This document shows, one piece after another, positions 24,896 to 32,128 of a DNA stretch of 40,736 nt. A program made the translations under genes and the position numbers. The notes under the pieces are model-generated. The model searched no databases, had not been told where the DNA came from, and saw only the letters and a program-made list of their open reading frames with translations. This DNA is from Candidatus Pseudobutyricicoccus lothianensis (GTDB taxonomy: Bacteria; Bacillota; Clostridia; Oscillospirales; Butyricicoccaceae), in NCBI GenBank assembly GCA_904419295.1, contig CAJFRA010000023.1:1-40736 (forward strand). Direction: 5' to 3'. The stretch's first letter is position 1, and the number at the start of each line of letters is the position of its first letter.

Positions 24896-25981
24896 CTATG
24901 CCATATTCTCTCTCGATTTCAGATATTGTTTGACCATCAGTGCCACTTTCAGCACAATGGCGTTGTCAAACTCCCGCAGGTCCAGCCCGGTGAGCTTTTT
25001 GATCTTCTCCAGCCGGTAGACCAAAGTGTTGCGGTGCACGAACAGCTTGCGGGATGTCTCCGATACGTTCAGGTTGTTTTCAAAGAACTTCTGGATGGTG
25101 AACAGCGTCTCCTCATCCAGCGAATCGATGGAACCTTTTTTGAATACCTCGGACAAGAACATCTCACACAGCGTGGTGGGCAGCTGATAGATCAAGCGGC
25201 CAATGCCCAGGTTTTCAAAGTTCATGACCGTCTTGTCTTCATCGAACACATGGCCCACATCCACCGCGATCTGCGCTTCTTTGAAAGAACGGGCGATGTC
25301 TTTCAGCTGGTTTGCCACCGAGCCGATGCCGATCACATGGGGGATGCCCACCTCTTCGGTCAGCGTCCGGTCCATCAGTTCGGCATAGCGGGTCACTTCT
25401 TTGGCATCCCCGCTCTTCAGTTCTTTGATCACCGCGATCTCACTTTCGCTGATGGTGATGACAAAATCCTTTTGCCTGTCGGGGAACAGCTTGACCATCG
25501 CTTCCATCACCGCCACATCCTGGCGCTCTTCCATGCGGATGCTGTAGGCCACCCGGCGGCAATCGCTGACAAAGTGCATCTCCCGGGATTTGATGTAGAT
25601 GTCCCCAGGCAGGATATTGTCCAGAATGATCTTTTTGATGAAGGTCACTTTGTCATGCTTTTCATCGTACTGTGTCTTGCTGTTTTTGATCGCCACGGCG
25701 GTCAGCGCACAGACCAGCGAGGCCTGGGCTCCAATGCTGCCGGCAAACACAGCGTTTTCTGCACCGCCGTCGTATCCGCCGATCATGTGGAAGGTGTACC
25801 CTCCGGCCTGGCCCTCTTCCAGCCCGACTTTGAAAAACTCAACGGCGGCTTCGATGCTCTCGCCGATGAATTTCAGTTCAGTGCAGGCGGTGATCATGCC
25901 GGAATTGTCCACCACGCCCAGAATAAAATCGACCTTGTCTTTTACTTCAAGCAAAATGCTTTGAAACAAGCGAGCTGCCAT
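24896..25981 (-). CDS. CdaR/PucR-family transcriptional regulator
   Basis: This 361-residue protein has an N-terminal CdaR-like sugar-diacid recognition domain (ILLEVKDKVDFILGVVDNSGMI) and a C-terminal PucR helix-turn-helix (FFENNLNVSETSRKLFVHRNTLVYRLEKIKKLTGLDLREFDNA). Family members activate genes for glycerate, diacid or nitrogen use. No such genes lie nearby, so the target is unknown. The internal residues ITISESEIAVI may be part of a middle domain. ATG at 25981 has AAAGGGTGG upstream, and the frame's 28-residue upstream extension overlaps the promoter. Confidence 0.88.
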   Translation of the reverse strand: MAARLFQSILLEVKDKVDFILGVVDNSGMITACTELKFIGESIEAAVEFFKVGLEEGQAGGYTFHMIGGYDGGAENAVFAGSIGAQASLVCALTAVAIKNSKTQYDEKHDKVTFIKKIILDNILPGDIYIKSREMHFVSDCRRVAYSIRMEERQDVAVMEAMVKLFPDRQKDFVITISESEIAVIKELKSGDAKEVTRYAELMDRTLTEEVGIPHVIGIGSVANQLKDIARSFKEAQIAVDVGHVFDEDKTVMNFENLGIGRLIYQLPTTLCEMFLSEVFKKGSIDSLDEETLFTIQKFFENNLNVSETSRKLFVHRNTLVYRLEKIKKLTGLDLREFDNAIVLKVALMVKQYLKSRENMA

Positions 25982-26033
25982 CCAAAACCACCCTTTGTTT
26001 ATTTTCAATAAAATGCAAGAAAGCGCTATGTCT

Positions 26034-26062
26034 ATTTTAATGTATTTTTCTATGAATTTCAA
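26034..26062 (-). promoter_or_regulatory. Promoter of the CdaR-type regulator
   Basis: On the - strand TTGAAA (26057-26062), a 17-base spacer, and TAAAAT (26034-26039), in an AT-rich stretch that contrasts with the flanks. Confidence 0.7.
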
Positions 26063-26220
26063 CAATTATTTGCAAAAATTTTTATCCATGTTTATCTTTT
26101 TTCGAAAAATCGCGGCCGAGACCCCCGAATTTTGGAAAGCACCCTTCCCCCCCCACTGCCCCAAACCCGTTGCGCGCCAACCCTTCGCGGCTTTCTTCGA
26201 ACAAATGTATTCCCAATAAA

Positions 26221-26257
26221 AAAAACGGTACGCCCCTGCCAGCCGTACCGTTTTTTT
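26221..26257. terminator. Bidirectional terminator after the DUF4830 gene
   Basis: AAAAACGGTACG and CGTACCGTTTTT form a 12-bp stem with an 11-base loop and A/T runs on both sides. On the - strand it follows the DUF4830 stop by about 25 bases. Confidence 0.85.
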
Positions 26258-26281
26258 GCTCTCTTTTCTTAAAAAAATTCT

Positions 26282-26776
26282 CTATTCCGCTGCATTTCCC
26301 CCAGAAATCGGCTCCAATCCGTGCATAAATCCATCCAGCGCTGCTGAATATACGGCACCGCCTATCACCCGGTTGCGATAGACGAGCAGGTCCAGCATGA
26401 CCTCCGGTTCATCGGGGTAGTTTTGCACTGTATACGTGTAGAGCATCACTTGCTTGCCCCGGTATTTTTCCAGGTCAAAACCGCATTCTTTTTGCAGGCC
26501 GTTGTATTCTTGATACACCTGGTCAAATTCACTGGGGATCATCACTTCTTGGCTGCGGCTTGGCTGTTCTTCTACCGCATAGCCCAAAGACTGCACATAG
26601 GCCAACCGGTCTTCGTTGGTCTTTATCCCCTTGGCCGACGCCTGCCCGCTTCCCAACGCAGCGCTGGCCTCGGGCCGGTCCGACAGGCTGAGGATCAGGG
26701 CAGCCAGCGCCACCGCCGCCAAGATCACCAGGGCCAGCAGCCTTTTTTTGTTGAGCTTGGCTGTCAAAATAAGCAT
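26282..26776 (-). CDS. Secreted or membrane-anchored DUF4830-domain protein
   Basis: This 164-residue protein has a basic start, a hydrophobic helix at residues ~13-31, and an outside domain. The outside domain carries the DUF4830 pattern: IPSEFDQVYQEYNGLQKECGFDLEKYRGK, then YTYTVQNYP, LLVYRNRVIGGAVYS and a GFMHGL ending. The function of this family is not known; it is found in clostridia as a small anchored protein. ATG at 26776 has GGAGG 7 bases upstream. It is flanked by terminators and appears monocistronic. The gap 26777-26937 holds no clear promoter. Confidence 0.85.
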   Translation of the reverse strand: MLILTAKLNKKRLLALVILAAVALAALILSLSDRPEASAALGSGQASAKGIKTNEDRLAYVQSLGYAVEEQPSRSQEVMIPSEFDQVYQEYNGLQKECGFDLEKYRGKQVMLYTYTVQNYPDEPEVMLDLLVYRNRVIGGAVYSAALDGFMHGLEPISGGNAAE

Positions 26777-26937
26777 GAGAGCACCTCCATCCTTTGGTGC
26801 TACATGTATATGGGGCGCCTGTCTGCGCTATGCCTGGCAGCCTGAAAAACGGGTCCTTGCTTTTCCGTTCCGCTGTTTCTTTTGGCATACAGGCCGGTGT
26901 GGAGATGGAGAAGGACCAGCCTTTCGCAAAACAAAGG

Positions 26938-26957
26938 CCGGGGCTGTCAGACCCCGG
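26938..26957 (-). terminator. Terminator of the darA-holB-ricT operon
   Basis: On the - strand CCGGGG, an 8-base loop, CCCCGG, then CCTTTGTTTTGC. It is a short GC stem with a broken T-tract, 12 bases past the ricT stop. Confidence 0.65.
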
Positions 26958-26969
26958 TCTACCGTTTGT

Positions 26970-27887
26970 CTATTCAGCGGGCTTTTCCGGCCGTTTGGCT
27001 TCTTTTTCCTTGCCCTTTTCTTTGTGGCCGCCGTGGCTCTCGCCGCTCTTGCCCTTGCCCCGGCGGGTGCGCACCCGGCCGGCCCGCAGCACTTTGCAAT
27101 CGCCTTTGCAAAAGCATTTGGGCGAATCGGCGGAATCCTCCAACCGGACTTTGCATTCCCCTTTGAGCAGGCTCACCTCGGTGACTACGCCGCGCCCTTG
27201 GGGCGTCTCCACCAGGGAATCCACCGGGGGCGTCGTCCGCAGCAAGTCTTGATAAGCTTCGTTTTCATATTTCAAGCAGCACATCAAGCGGCCGCAATTG
27301 CCCGAGATCTTAGAAGGGTTTAGCGAAAGCCCCTGGTCCTTGGCCATGTTGATGGAGACCGGTGCAAAATCATCCAAAAAAGTGGCGCAGCACAGCGGGC
27401 AGCCACAGACGCCCAAGCCGCCCAGCATCTTCGCCTCATCCCGCACGCCGATCTGCCGCAATTCAATGCGGGTGCGGAACACCGAAGCCAAGTCTTTCAC
27501 CAGCTCCCGGAAATCCACCCGCCCATCGGCAGTAAAATAAAACAAGATCTTGCCCCGGTCAAAGGTGTACTCCACCTCCACCAGTTTCATCTCCAGTTTG
27601 TGGGCCCGAATCTTTTTTTCGCAGATGGAAAAGGCATCTTTTTCCAATTTCTTATTCTGGGCCACCCGCTGTTCGTCTTCTTCCGTGGCAGCCCGCAGCA
27701 CCTTGCGCAGCGGTTTGACGATCTGTTCGTCCTCCACCTCGTGGTTGGCCACTGCCACTTCGCCGTACTCCACTCCGCGGTTGGTCTCCACGATCACATG
27801 GCTGCCCTTGTCTACTTTCAGGTTCACCGGGTCAAAGTCATACACTTTGCCCACTTTTTTAAATCGAACTCCAACTACTTCTGTCAT
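26970..27887 (-). CDS. ricT: PSP1-domain protein RicT (YaaT)
   Basis: This 305-residue PSP1 protein has a central conserved block with clustered cysteines, LGGLGVCGCPLCCATFL and NCGRLMCCLKYEN, which in the RicAFT complex help hold 4Fe-4S clusters. A further Cys group, CFCKGDCK, lies later. In Bacillus RicT works with RicA and RicF to direct RNase Y mRNA processing; neither partner gene is in this window. The last ~40 residues are a Lys/Glu/Gly-rich disordered tail. ATG at 27887 has GGGAGGT upstream with short spacing. It is downstream of holB, as in Bacillus. Confidence 0.92.
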   Translation of the reverse strand: MTEVVGVRFKKVGKVYDFDPVNLKVDKGSHVIVETNRGVEYGEVAVANHEVEDEQIVKPLRKVLRAATEEDEQRVAQNKKLEKDAFSICEKKIRAHKLEMKLVEVEYTFDRGKILFYFTADGRVDFRELVKDLASVFRTRIELRQIGVRDEAKMLGGLGVCGCPLCCATFLDDFAPVSINMAKDQGLSLNPSKISGNCGRLMCCLKYENEAYQDLLRTTPPVDSLVETPQGRGVVTEVSLLKGECKVRLEDSADSPKCFCKGDCKVLRAGRVRTRRGKGKSGESHGGHKEKGKEKEAKRPEKPAE

Positions 27888-27898
27888 AATACCTCCCA

Positions 27899-28816
27899 TC
27901 AGCCCCGGGCAAACAACAGCTGGCCGCAAAAAGCAGACAGCGCGCCGCTCATGGCCGAGACGGAGGCGTTCCCCTCGGCCCGGGCCGACAATTCACGCAA
28001 ATAGCCGTAGAGGGGCATGGCCCACTCGGCGGCAGGGTCTTGTTTTGCCAGCTCACACAGCTGCAGGCAGCTTTCATTGCAAAACTGGGTGTATTCTGCC
28101 CGGGAGAGCTTGGCCACCTCCAGGCAGGCTTCCAGCACAGCCAGTTCGCCGTGGCTCAAGGCCGCCAAAAACCGGCTCGCCAATTCTTCCCCTTTGTCCG
28201 GGCCGTTTTCCAGCCGGCAGAGCCCCCGCCCCAAACTGCCTCCGCTGCGCTGGGCCGCGGCCTGGACCGCAGCCGGGTCGGCCTCTGGCATCCGCCGCTG
28301 CAATTCCTGGCGGATCTGCTCTTCGGACAGCTCTTCCACTGCAAAGCGCACACAGCGGGAGCGGACGGTCTGCAGCAGCTGCCCCGCCTGTTCGCACAGC
28401 AGCAAAAATACTGTTTCCTGGGGCTCTTCCAGCACTTTGAGCAGAGCGTTCTGGGCCTGGGGGTTCATGTTGCCCGCCCCATTGATGACGAACACTTTCT
28501 GCCGCGCTTCGCTGGGCCGGATAAAGGAGAGCTTCCGCACCTGCCGGATGTCGTCCACCCGGATGTTGCCCCCTTCCTGGTTGAACACCTGGTAATCCGG
28601 GTGGGAACCTGCGGCCATCCGCACACAGGCGCCGCAGCGGCCGCAAGGGGGCTGTGGGCCGGTACACATCAGGTTGCGGGCAATGTCATAGGCCGCCGTC
28701 TTTTTCCCAGTGCCCGGTGGTCCTTCCAAGATCACCGACTGGGGAAAATTCTCTTTGAAAAAGGGAGCGAGCGCCTTTTTGAAGCGCTCGTTCCCTAGCA
28801 AATGCTCCAACTGCAT
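27899..28816 (-). CDS. holB: DNA polymerase III delta' subunit
   Basis: This 305-residue clamp-loader subunit has a P-loop-like EGPPGTGKKTAA, a zinc-binding C-x8-CGRCGAC block, and the GAGNMNPQAQNALLKVLEEP sensor/SRC region. It acts with DnaX and HolA to place the sliding clamp. The ATG at 28816 lies 6 bases from the darA stop; the ribosome site is weak, so translation is probably coupled. The C-terminal third is less conserved, as usual. Confidence 0.93.
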   Translation of the reverse strand: MQLEHLLGNERFKKALAPFFKENFPQSVILEGPPGTGKKTAAYDIARNLMCTGPQPPCGRCGACVRMAAGSHPDYQVFNQEGGNIRVDDIRQVRKLSFIRPSEARQKVFVINGAGNMNPQAQNALLKVLEEPQETVFLLLCEQAGQLLQTVRSRCVRFAVEELSEEQIRQELQRRMPEADPAAVQAAAQRSGGSLGRGLCRLENGPDKGEELASRFLAALSHGELAVLEACLEVAKLSRAEYTQFCNESCLQLCELAKQDPAAEWAMPLYGYLRELSARAEGNASVSAMSGALSAFCGQLLFARG

Positions 28817-28821
28817 TGTGA

Positions 28822-29145
28822 TCAGACTTTCTTAAATTGCTCCACATCGAGCACGAAGATGGTAGCGCCGCCTACGACCACTTCCACCGGCATCGAGGGG
28901 TAGAAACTGATGCCAGCCTCGGCGCTGCTGGGGATGAGCTGTTTGCGGCTCTTGGAATACTTCGAGATGATCTCCAGACAGTGATCCAGCTTGTCGTCTT
29001 CCACGCCGATCAGCACGGTGACGTTGCCCGCCCGCAGGAAACCGCCGGTGGTCGACAGCTTCGTGATCTGATAACCTTCCTTCATCAGGTTGTGCATAAC
29101 GGTGGAAGCATCATCCGAATTCAATATAGCGAGAACCATTTTCAT
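28822..29145 (-). CDS. darA: Cyclic-di-AMP receptor DarA (PII-like, YaaQ)
   Basis: This 107-residue PII-like signalling protein is homologous to DarA/PstA, which binds c-di-AMP in its trimer clefts. The family pattern is clear: MVLAILNSDDASTVMHNLMKEGYQITKLSTTGGFLRAGN near the N-terminus and PVEVVVGGATIFVLDV at the end. ATG at 29145 has AAAGGAGG upstream. It is the first gene of a three-gene operon with holB and ricT. Together with ktrA it indicates c-di-AMP signalling in this organism. Confidence 0.94.
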   Translation of the reverse strand: MKMVLAILNSDDASTVMHNLMKEGYQITKLSTTGGFLRAGNVTVLIGVEDDKLDHCLEIISKYSKSRKQLIPSSAEAGISFYPSMPVEVVVGGATIFVLDVEQFKKV

Positions 29146-29213
29146 AATTAGCCGCCTCCTTTATTTTTCAAATTGGTTTTAGATTCAAAACCTCCCCATA
29201 TGAGGTTACCGTT

Positions 29214-29242
29214 ATTATAACCTGTTTTCCCCAAATTTTCAA
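29214..29242 (-). promoter_or_regulatory. Promoter of the darA-holB-ricT operon
   Basis: On the - strand TTGAAA (29237-29242), a 17-base spacer, and a perfect TATAAT (29214-29219). The leader is about 60 bases. Confidence 0.8.
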
Positions 29243-29319
29243 TGCAAATCTTTTGCCGAATCGTGAACTTTATACAGCGTGGCCCGCTTTTTTCGCCTGT
29301 GCAGCCCTGCCTTTTTATA

Positions 29320-29348
29320 TTGACAAGAAAACTTGGCTATATTACAAT
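29320..29348 (+). promoter_or_regulatory. Promoter of the leader-ORF/XRE transcript
   Basis: TTGACA (29320-29325), a 17-base spacer, and TACAAT (29343-29348): a near-consensus sigma-A promoter. It diverges from the darA promoter. Confidence 0.8.
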
Positions 29349-29390
29349 GGGCTCAACGAAGATACTTCAGAGCGCAGAGGAGACGATCAT

Positions 29391-29441
29391 ATGATAGGGA
29401 ACAGGGGACGGCGCCGTTTTTCAACGAGGTCCCAGGGATAA
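29391..29441 (+). CDS. 16-residue Arg-rich leader ORF upstream of the XRE regulator
   Basis: The ORF encodes MIGNRGRRRFSTRSQG. It has a strong AGAGGAG (29376-29382) 8 bases upstream, better than that of the XRE gene. Its TAA stop (29439-29441) overlaps the XRE ATG as TAATG, so ribosomes finishing it can restart on the regulator. Five of 16 residues are Arg. It may be a regulatory leader peptide or only a coupling device. Confidence 0.55.
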   Translation: MIGNRGRRRFSTRSQG

Positions 29442-29668
29442 TGGGCGGCAAAGCAGAGAACGCTGGCGGGCTGGTGCTGCACAACCGGCTCAAAGAGGCC
29501 CGGGCCCAGAAAAAGCTGTCCCAAGCCCAGTTGGCCCAGCTGGTGGGGGTTTCCCGCAACACCATCAGTTCCATTGAGACCGGCCAGTTTAACCCCACCG
29601 CCAAACTGGCATTGATCCTGTGCATTGCCCTGGACAAAAAATTCGAAGACTTATTCTATTTTGATTGA
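29441..29668 (+). CDS. Small XRE-family DNA-binding regulator
   Basis: This 75-residue protein is almost entirely a helix-turn-helix of the Cro/CI type: LVLHNRLKEARAQKKLSQAQLAQLVGVSRNTISSIETGQFNPT followed by a short C-terminal helix ending FEDLFYFD. Small regulators of this YgzD-like type usually repress a neighbouring membrane protein gene, which is not present here. The start is ATG at 29441, coupled to the leader ORF; GAGGT lies 10 bases upstream. It has a terminator of its own. Confidence 0.9.
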   Translation: MGGKAENAGGLVLHNRLKEARAQKKLSQAQLAQLVGVSRNTISSIETGQFNPTAKLALILCIALDKKFEDLFYFD

Positions 29669-29701
29669 CCTCCTCCCCCTTCTTTCCCGGGGGGAAGGAT
29701 T

Positions 29702-29731
29702 GCCCATGGCGGTTCCCCGCCATGGGCTTTT
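29702..29731. terminator. Terminator between the XRE and deformylase genes
   Basis: GCCCATGGCGG and CCGCCATGGGC form a perfect 11-bp stem around TTCC, followed by TTTT on the + strand. It serves the XRE gene, and possibly also the convergent deformylase gene. Confidence 0.8.
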
Positions 29732-29759
29732 GCCATCTTCCCGGTCAACGGGAAGCTGT

Positions 29760-30239
29760 TTATCTTTTCATCACAAAAGATTTGTTGTCGATGGCGCGCA
29801 TAGTCGCAAGGATCCCATTCAGATGGTCGTATTCATGCTGAATCAGTTCGGACATATCATCCTCCATTTGCATTTCCTGCGGCGTCCAATTTTCGTCCAA
29901 ATAGCGCAGTATACAGTGGCGATGACGGCGCACGCGCACAAGCAGCTTTGGGAATGACATGCAGTCGTCCATCAATTCCATCATTTCGTCACCGACAAAC
30001 TCCAGTTCAGGGTTGATGATCACATAAGGTTTCTCTGTGAGAATACAGATCAAGCGCTTCTGAATGCCGATCTGTGGGGCTGCGATCGCCCTCCCAAAAC
30101 CGTAATCGCGGCGGATGCCTTTGATGCAGTCAAACATATCGGTAAAAACAGGCCGCAGTTCTTCCAGCTCTTCCCGGGTGACTTCTTCCGAGGTCTCATA
30201 GAGCCGCGGGTCGCCGAGCAGCAAGATCTGTCGTTCCAT
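29760..30239 (-). CDS. Peptide deformylase-like protein, divergent clade
   Basis: This 159-residue protein is of the peptide deformylase family, which removes formyl groups from new protein N-termini. The metal motif QHEYDHL (HEXXH) and the Cys in DDCMSFP are present. Motif 1 reads GRAIAAPQIG, with Ala in place of the usual second Gly of GxGxAAPQ, and motif 2 is DDCMS rather than EGCLS. The metal ligands and Gln are kept, so it may be active, but the altered pocket residues mean substrate use is uncertain. ATG at 30239 has AGGAGG (30249-30254) 9 bases upstream. Confidence 0.82.
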   Translation of the reverse strand: MERQILLLGDPRLYETSEEVTREELEELRPVFTDMFDCIKGIRRDYGFGRAIAAPQIGIQKRLICILTEKPYVIINPELEFVGDEMMELMDDCMSFPKLLVRVRRHRHCILRYLDENWTPQEMQMEDDMSELIQHEYDHLNGILATMRAIDNKSFVMKR

Positions 30240-30441
30240 AAAGAATGCCTCCTCCACATAAATTTAGCTTTGTCGCTCTGCCTTCTGTACCAGTGTACCA
30301 TGTATAAAGCTCCAATTCTACCAGTTTCCCTCTTTGTCTTGCCAAATAGCAGGCCGCTGCCTGTTCTCTTGTTCCCATTGCTTTATGGCATAGGCGCATT
30401 GGCAAAAACCGGCCGCAAACCGGCCCCAAGAAAAGGATAAT

Positions 30442-30492
30442 AAAAAAAACCGACCCCCAAACGAAGCCCAAATGGCTTCTTTGAGGGCCGAT
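30442..30492 (-). terminator. Terminator of the AT-rich HTH gene
   Basis: A long stem of 17-19 bp runs between 30450-30468 and 30474-30491, with GAAGCC/GGCTTC at the apex around CAAAT. On the - strand it is followed by eight T. The apex sequence recurs in the terminator at 35446-35499. The rest of the gap 30240-30441 holds no clear gene. Confidence 0.9.
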
Positions 30493-30527
30493 TCCTATTC
30501 TTTCTGGGAGTCGCTGTGCTATTTCTT

Positions 30528-30920
30528 TCATTTTTTAAGTACATAAAAGACATATGAAGCAGCAACAGCGAAAGAATATTTCTTGCAAAGCTCAATTTCT
30601 TTCCCATCTAAAACATCTTGAATGATTTCTTGAGGGGTGTCAAGCAATTGACTCAGTTCATCAACTTGAAATTCATAAACATCCATTAGACATTCTAAAA
30701 TGGCTTTTGTGCGTTCATCTGGAGTAGCAAGTGCTATTCCAAGGCCAAGACACATGGCCAACCGATCAAGATATACAAGATCATTTTTGTCTATGTTCGC
30801 TCTATTGCCAGAGAGGTATTGCTTTAATTGCGATTGAGAGATTTTAGAAGCTATCATAATTGTCTTTTCTGAAATTTTGCCCTCAGAAATCATAGTATTC
30901 AAAATTTCATGTAACTGCAT
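30528..30920 (-). CDS. AT-rich helix-turn-helix protein of unknown role
   Basis: This 130-residue protein has an N-terminal helix-turn-helix-like part (KISEKTIMIASKISQSQLKQYLSGN), then two further helical stretches (RTKAILECLMDVYEFQVDELSQLLDTPQEIIQDVLDG). The second half looks like a repeat of the same fold. It resembles small clostridial HTH proteins of unknown function. Its base composition is clearly more AT-rich than its neighbours, so it may have been acquired recently. ATG at 30920 has AAGGA about 8 bases upstream. It has its own promoter and strong terminator. Confidence 0.75.
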   Translation of the reverse strand: MQLHEILNTMISEGKISEKTIMIASKISQSQLKQYLSGNRANIDKNDLVYLDRLAMCLGLGIALATPDERTKAILECLMDVYEFQVDELSQLLDTPQEIIQDVLDGKEIELCKKYSFAVAASYVFYVLKK

Positions 30921-30952
30921 TTCTCAATCCTTCCCGACTTTTTTGGGGTTTG

Positions 30953-30981
30953 ATTTTAGCATACCACTCGTAACAAGGCAA
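30953..30981 (-). promoter_or_regulatory. Promoter of the AT-rich HTH gene
   Basis: On the - strand TTGCCT (30976-30981), a 17-base spacer, and TAAAAT (30953-30958) preceded by TGC (extended -10). Confidence 0.65.
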
Positions 30982-30996
30982 GTTTGATGTATCAGG

Positions 30997-32094
30997 TTAC
31001 TCTATGTAGCGCCGGGGGATCTCCGCAGGCACAAACATGGGAGACACTTCGAACACCGCTTTGGCGCCCGGCTGGCATTCGATCTCTGTCACATCTACCG
31101 TGGTGTGGTTCAGGCCCACATGCCCCAGCATCCGCACCCGGCGGCCGTTGACCGTGACATAAAAGCGCTTGCGCCGGAACCATTTGGCGCAGTCGCTCAG
31201 ACAGTAGCGGAGGGTATCCTGAAACCGGAAGGTATCCCGGGCTTTTTCCACCATCACGCCATCGCAATATCCCACGGGGATCACGGCGATCTTTGTGGGC
31301 CGCTTGGTCACATAGGCCGGGCCATAGCCCACGCCATGGCCTGCCGGCAGCCACCGCACTTCTGCCACCTGGCTCTCCAGCCGGCCTGTCTTTTGCAGGC
31401 CTGTCTCCCCTTTGGCCGTGGTCCGCCCGCTCAGCGCAGAACCGATGCGGACACCGTCCAGAGGCGGCAGATCGCAATAGAACAGGGCCGCGCTGTTGGC
31501 CGCGTGGAGCATGCCCGGGTCAAAGCCGGCCTCCCGTATCTTGGCCGCCACATCCAGCAGCCGGTCATATTGGGCCCGGGTGGCTTTGCGGCTGCAAAAA
31601 GCCGAGGGGAAGTGGGTGAACACCCCGGTGACGTTCAAATTCCCCATAAAACGGAAGACGGAGAGGATCCGCTCCAGCTCCGAAGGCTCAAAGCCATAGC
31701 GTCCCATACCGGTGTCGATCTCCAGATGGACATCCAGCACGATGCCCTCTTTTTCCGCCAACCCGTTGAGGGCCACCGCCGCATCGTAACTGCCGATGGC
31801 CGCCGTAGCGGTGGATGTGATGATCTGCCGTATCTCCTCTTCCACCGATGTGGAACGCAGCATGATGATCTCTTCTTCCATAAACCCGGCATTGCGCAGC
31901 TGCACCGCATCCACCGGTTCCGTCACGCCAAAGCGCTTGACCCCCTGTTCCCGCAGCACCTCCGCCATCTGGCAAAGGCCCAGGCCATAGGCATTGGCCT
32001 TGAGCACGGCGATCAGTGAGGCCCCCTGGGCCTTTTTTTGGATCACTTGGATGTTGTGGACGACCTTGTCCTTTTCAATGACCAGTTCTTTCAT
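30997..32094 (-). CDS. alr: Alanine racemase
   Basis: This 365-residue PLP-dependent fold III enzyme makes D-alanine for peptidoglycan. The PLP Lys32 is in AVLKANAYGLG. HAANSAALF and the GHGVGYGPAY segment, which supplies the second catalytic Tyr, are present, as is VGYCDG. The C-terminal domain (RVRMLGHVGLNHTTVDVTE) is of the Alr type, although loops are divergent. It lies 34 bases downstream of a FemX-type gene in the same direction, so both probably share the promoter at 33321-33350. Both act in wall synthesis. Confidence 0.9.
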   Translation of the reverse strand: MKELVIEKDKVVHNIQVIQKKAQGASLIAVLKANAYGLGLCQMAEVLREQGVKRFGVTEPVDAVQLRNAGFMEEEIIMLRSTSVEEEIRQIITSTATAAIGSYDAAVALNGLAEKEGIVLDVHLEIDTGMGRYGFEPSELERILSVFRFMGNLNVTGVFTHFPSAFCSRKATRAQYDRLLDVAAKIREAGFDPGMLHAANSAALFYCDLPPLDGVRIGSALSGRTTAKGETGLQKTGRLESQVAEVRWLPAGHGVGYGPAYVTKRPTKIAVIPVGYCDGVMVEKARDTFRFQDTLRYCLSDCAKWFRRKRFYVTVNGRRVRMLGHVGLNHTTVDVTEIECQPGAKAVFEVSPMFVPAEIPRRYIE

Positions 32095-32128
32095 ATCGTT
32101 CCCCTATTCCGGCCTGGCCGGGTCCCAT

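Noticed and set aside
29253-29390. Longer version of the XRE leader ORF starting at 29253
   Set aside because: It would begin upstream of the promoter. The good ribosome site is directly before 29391.
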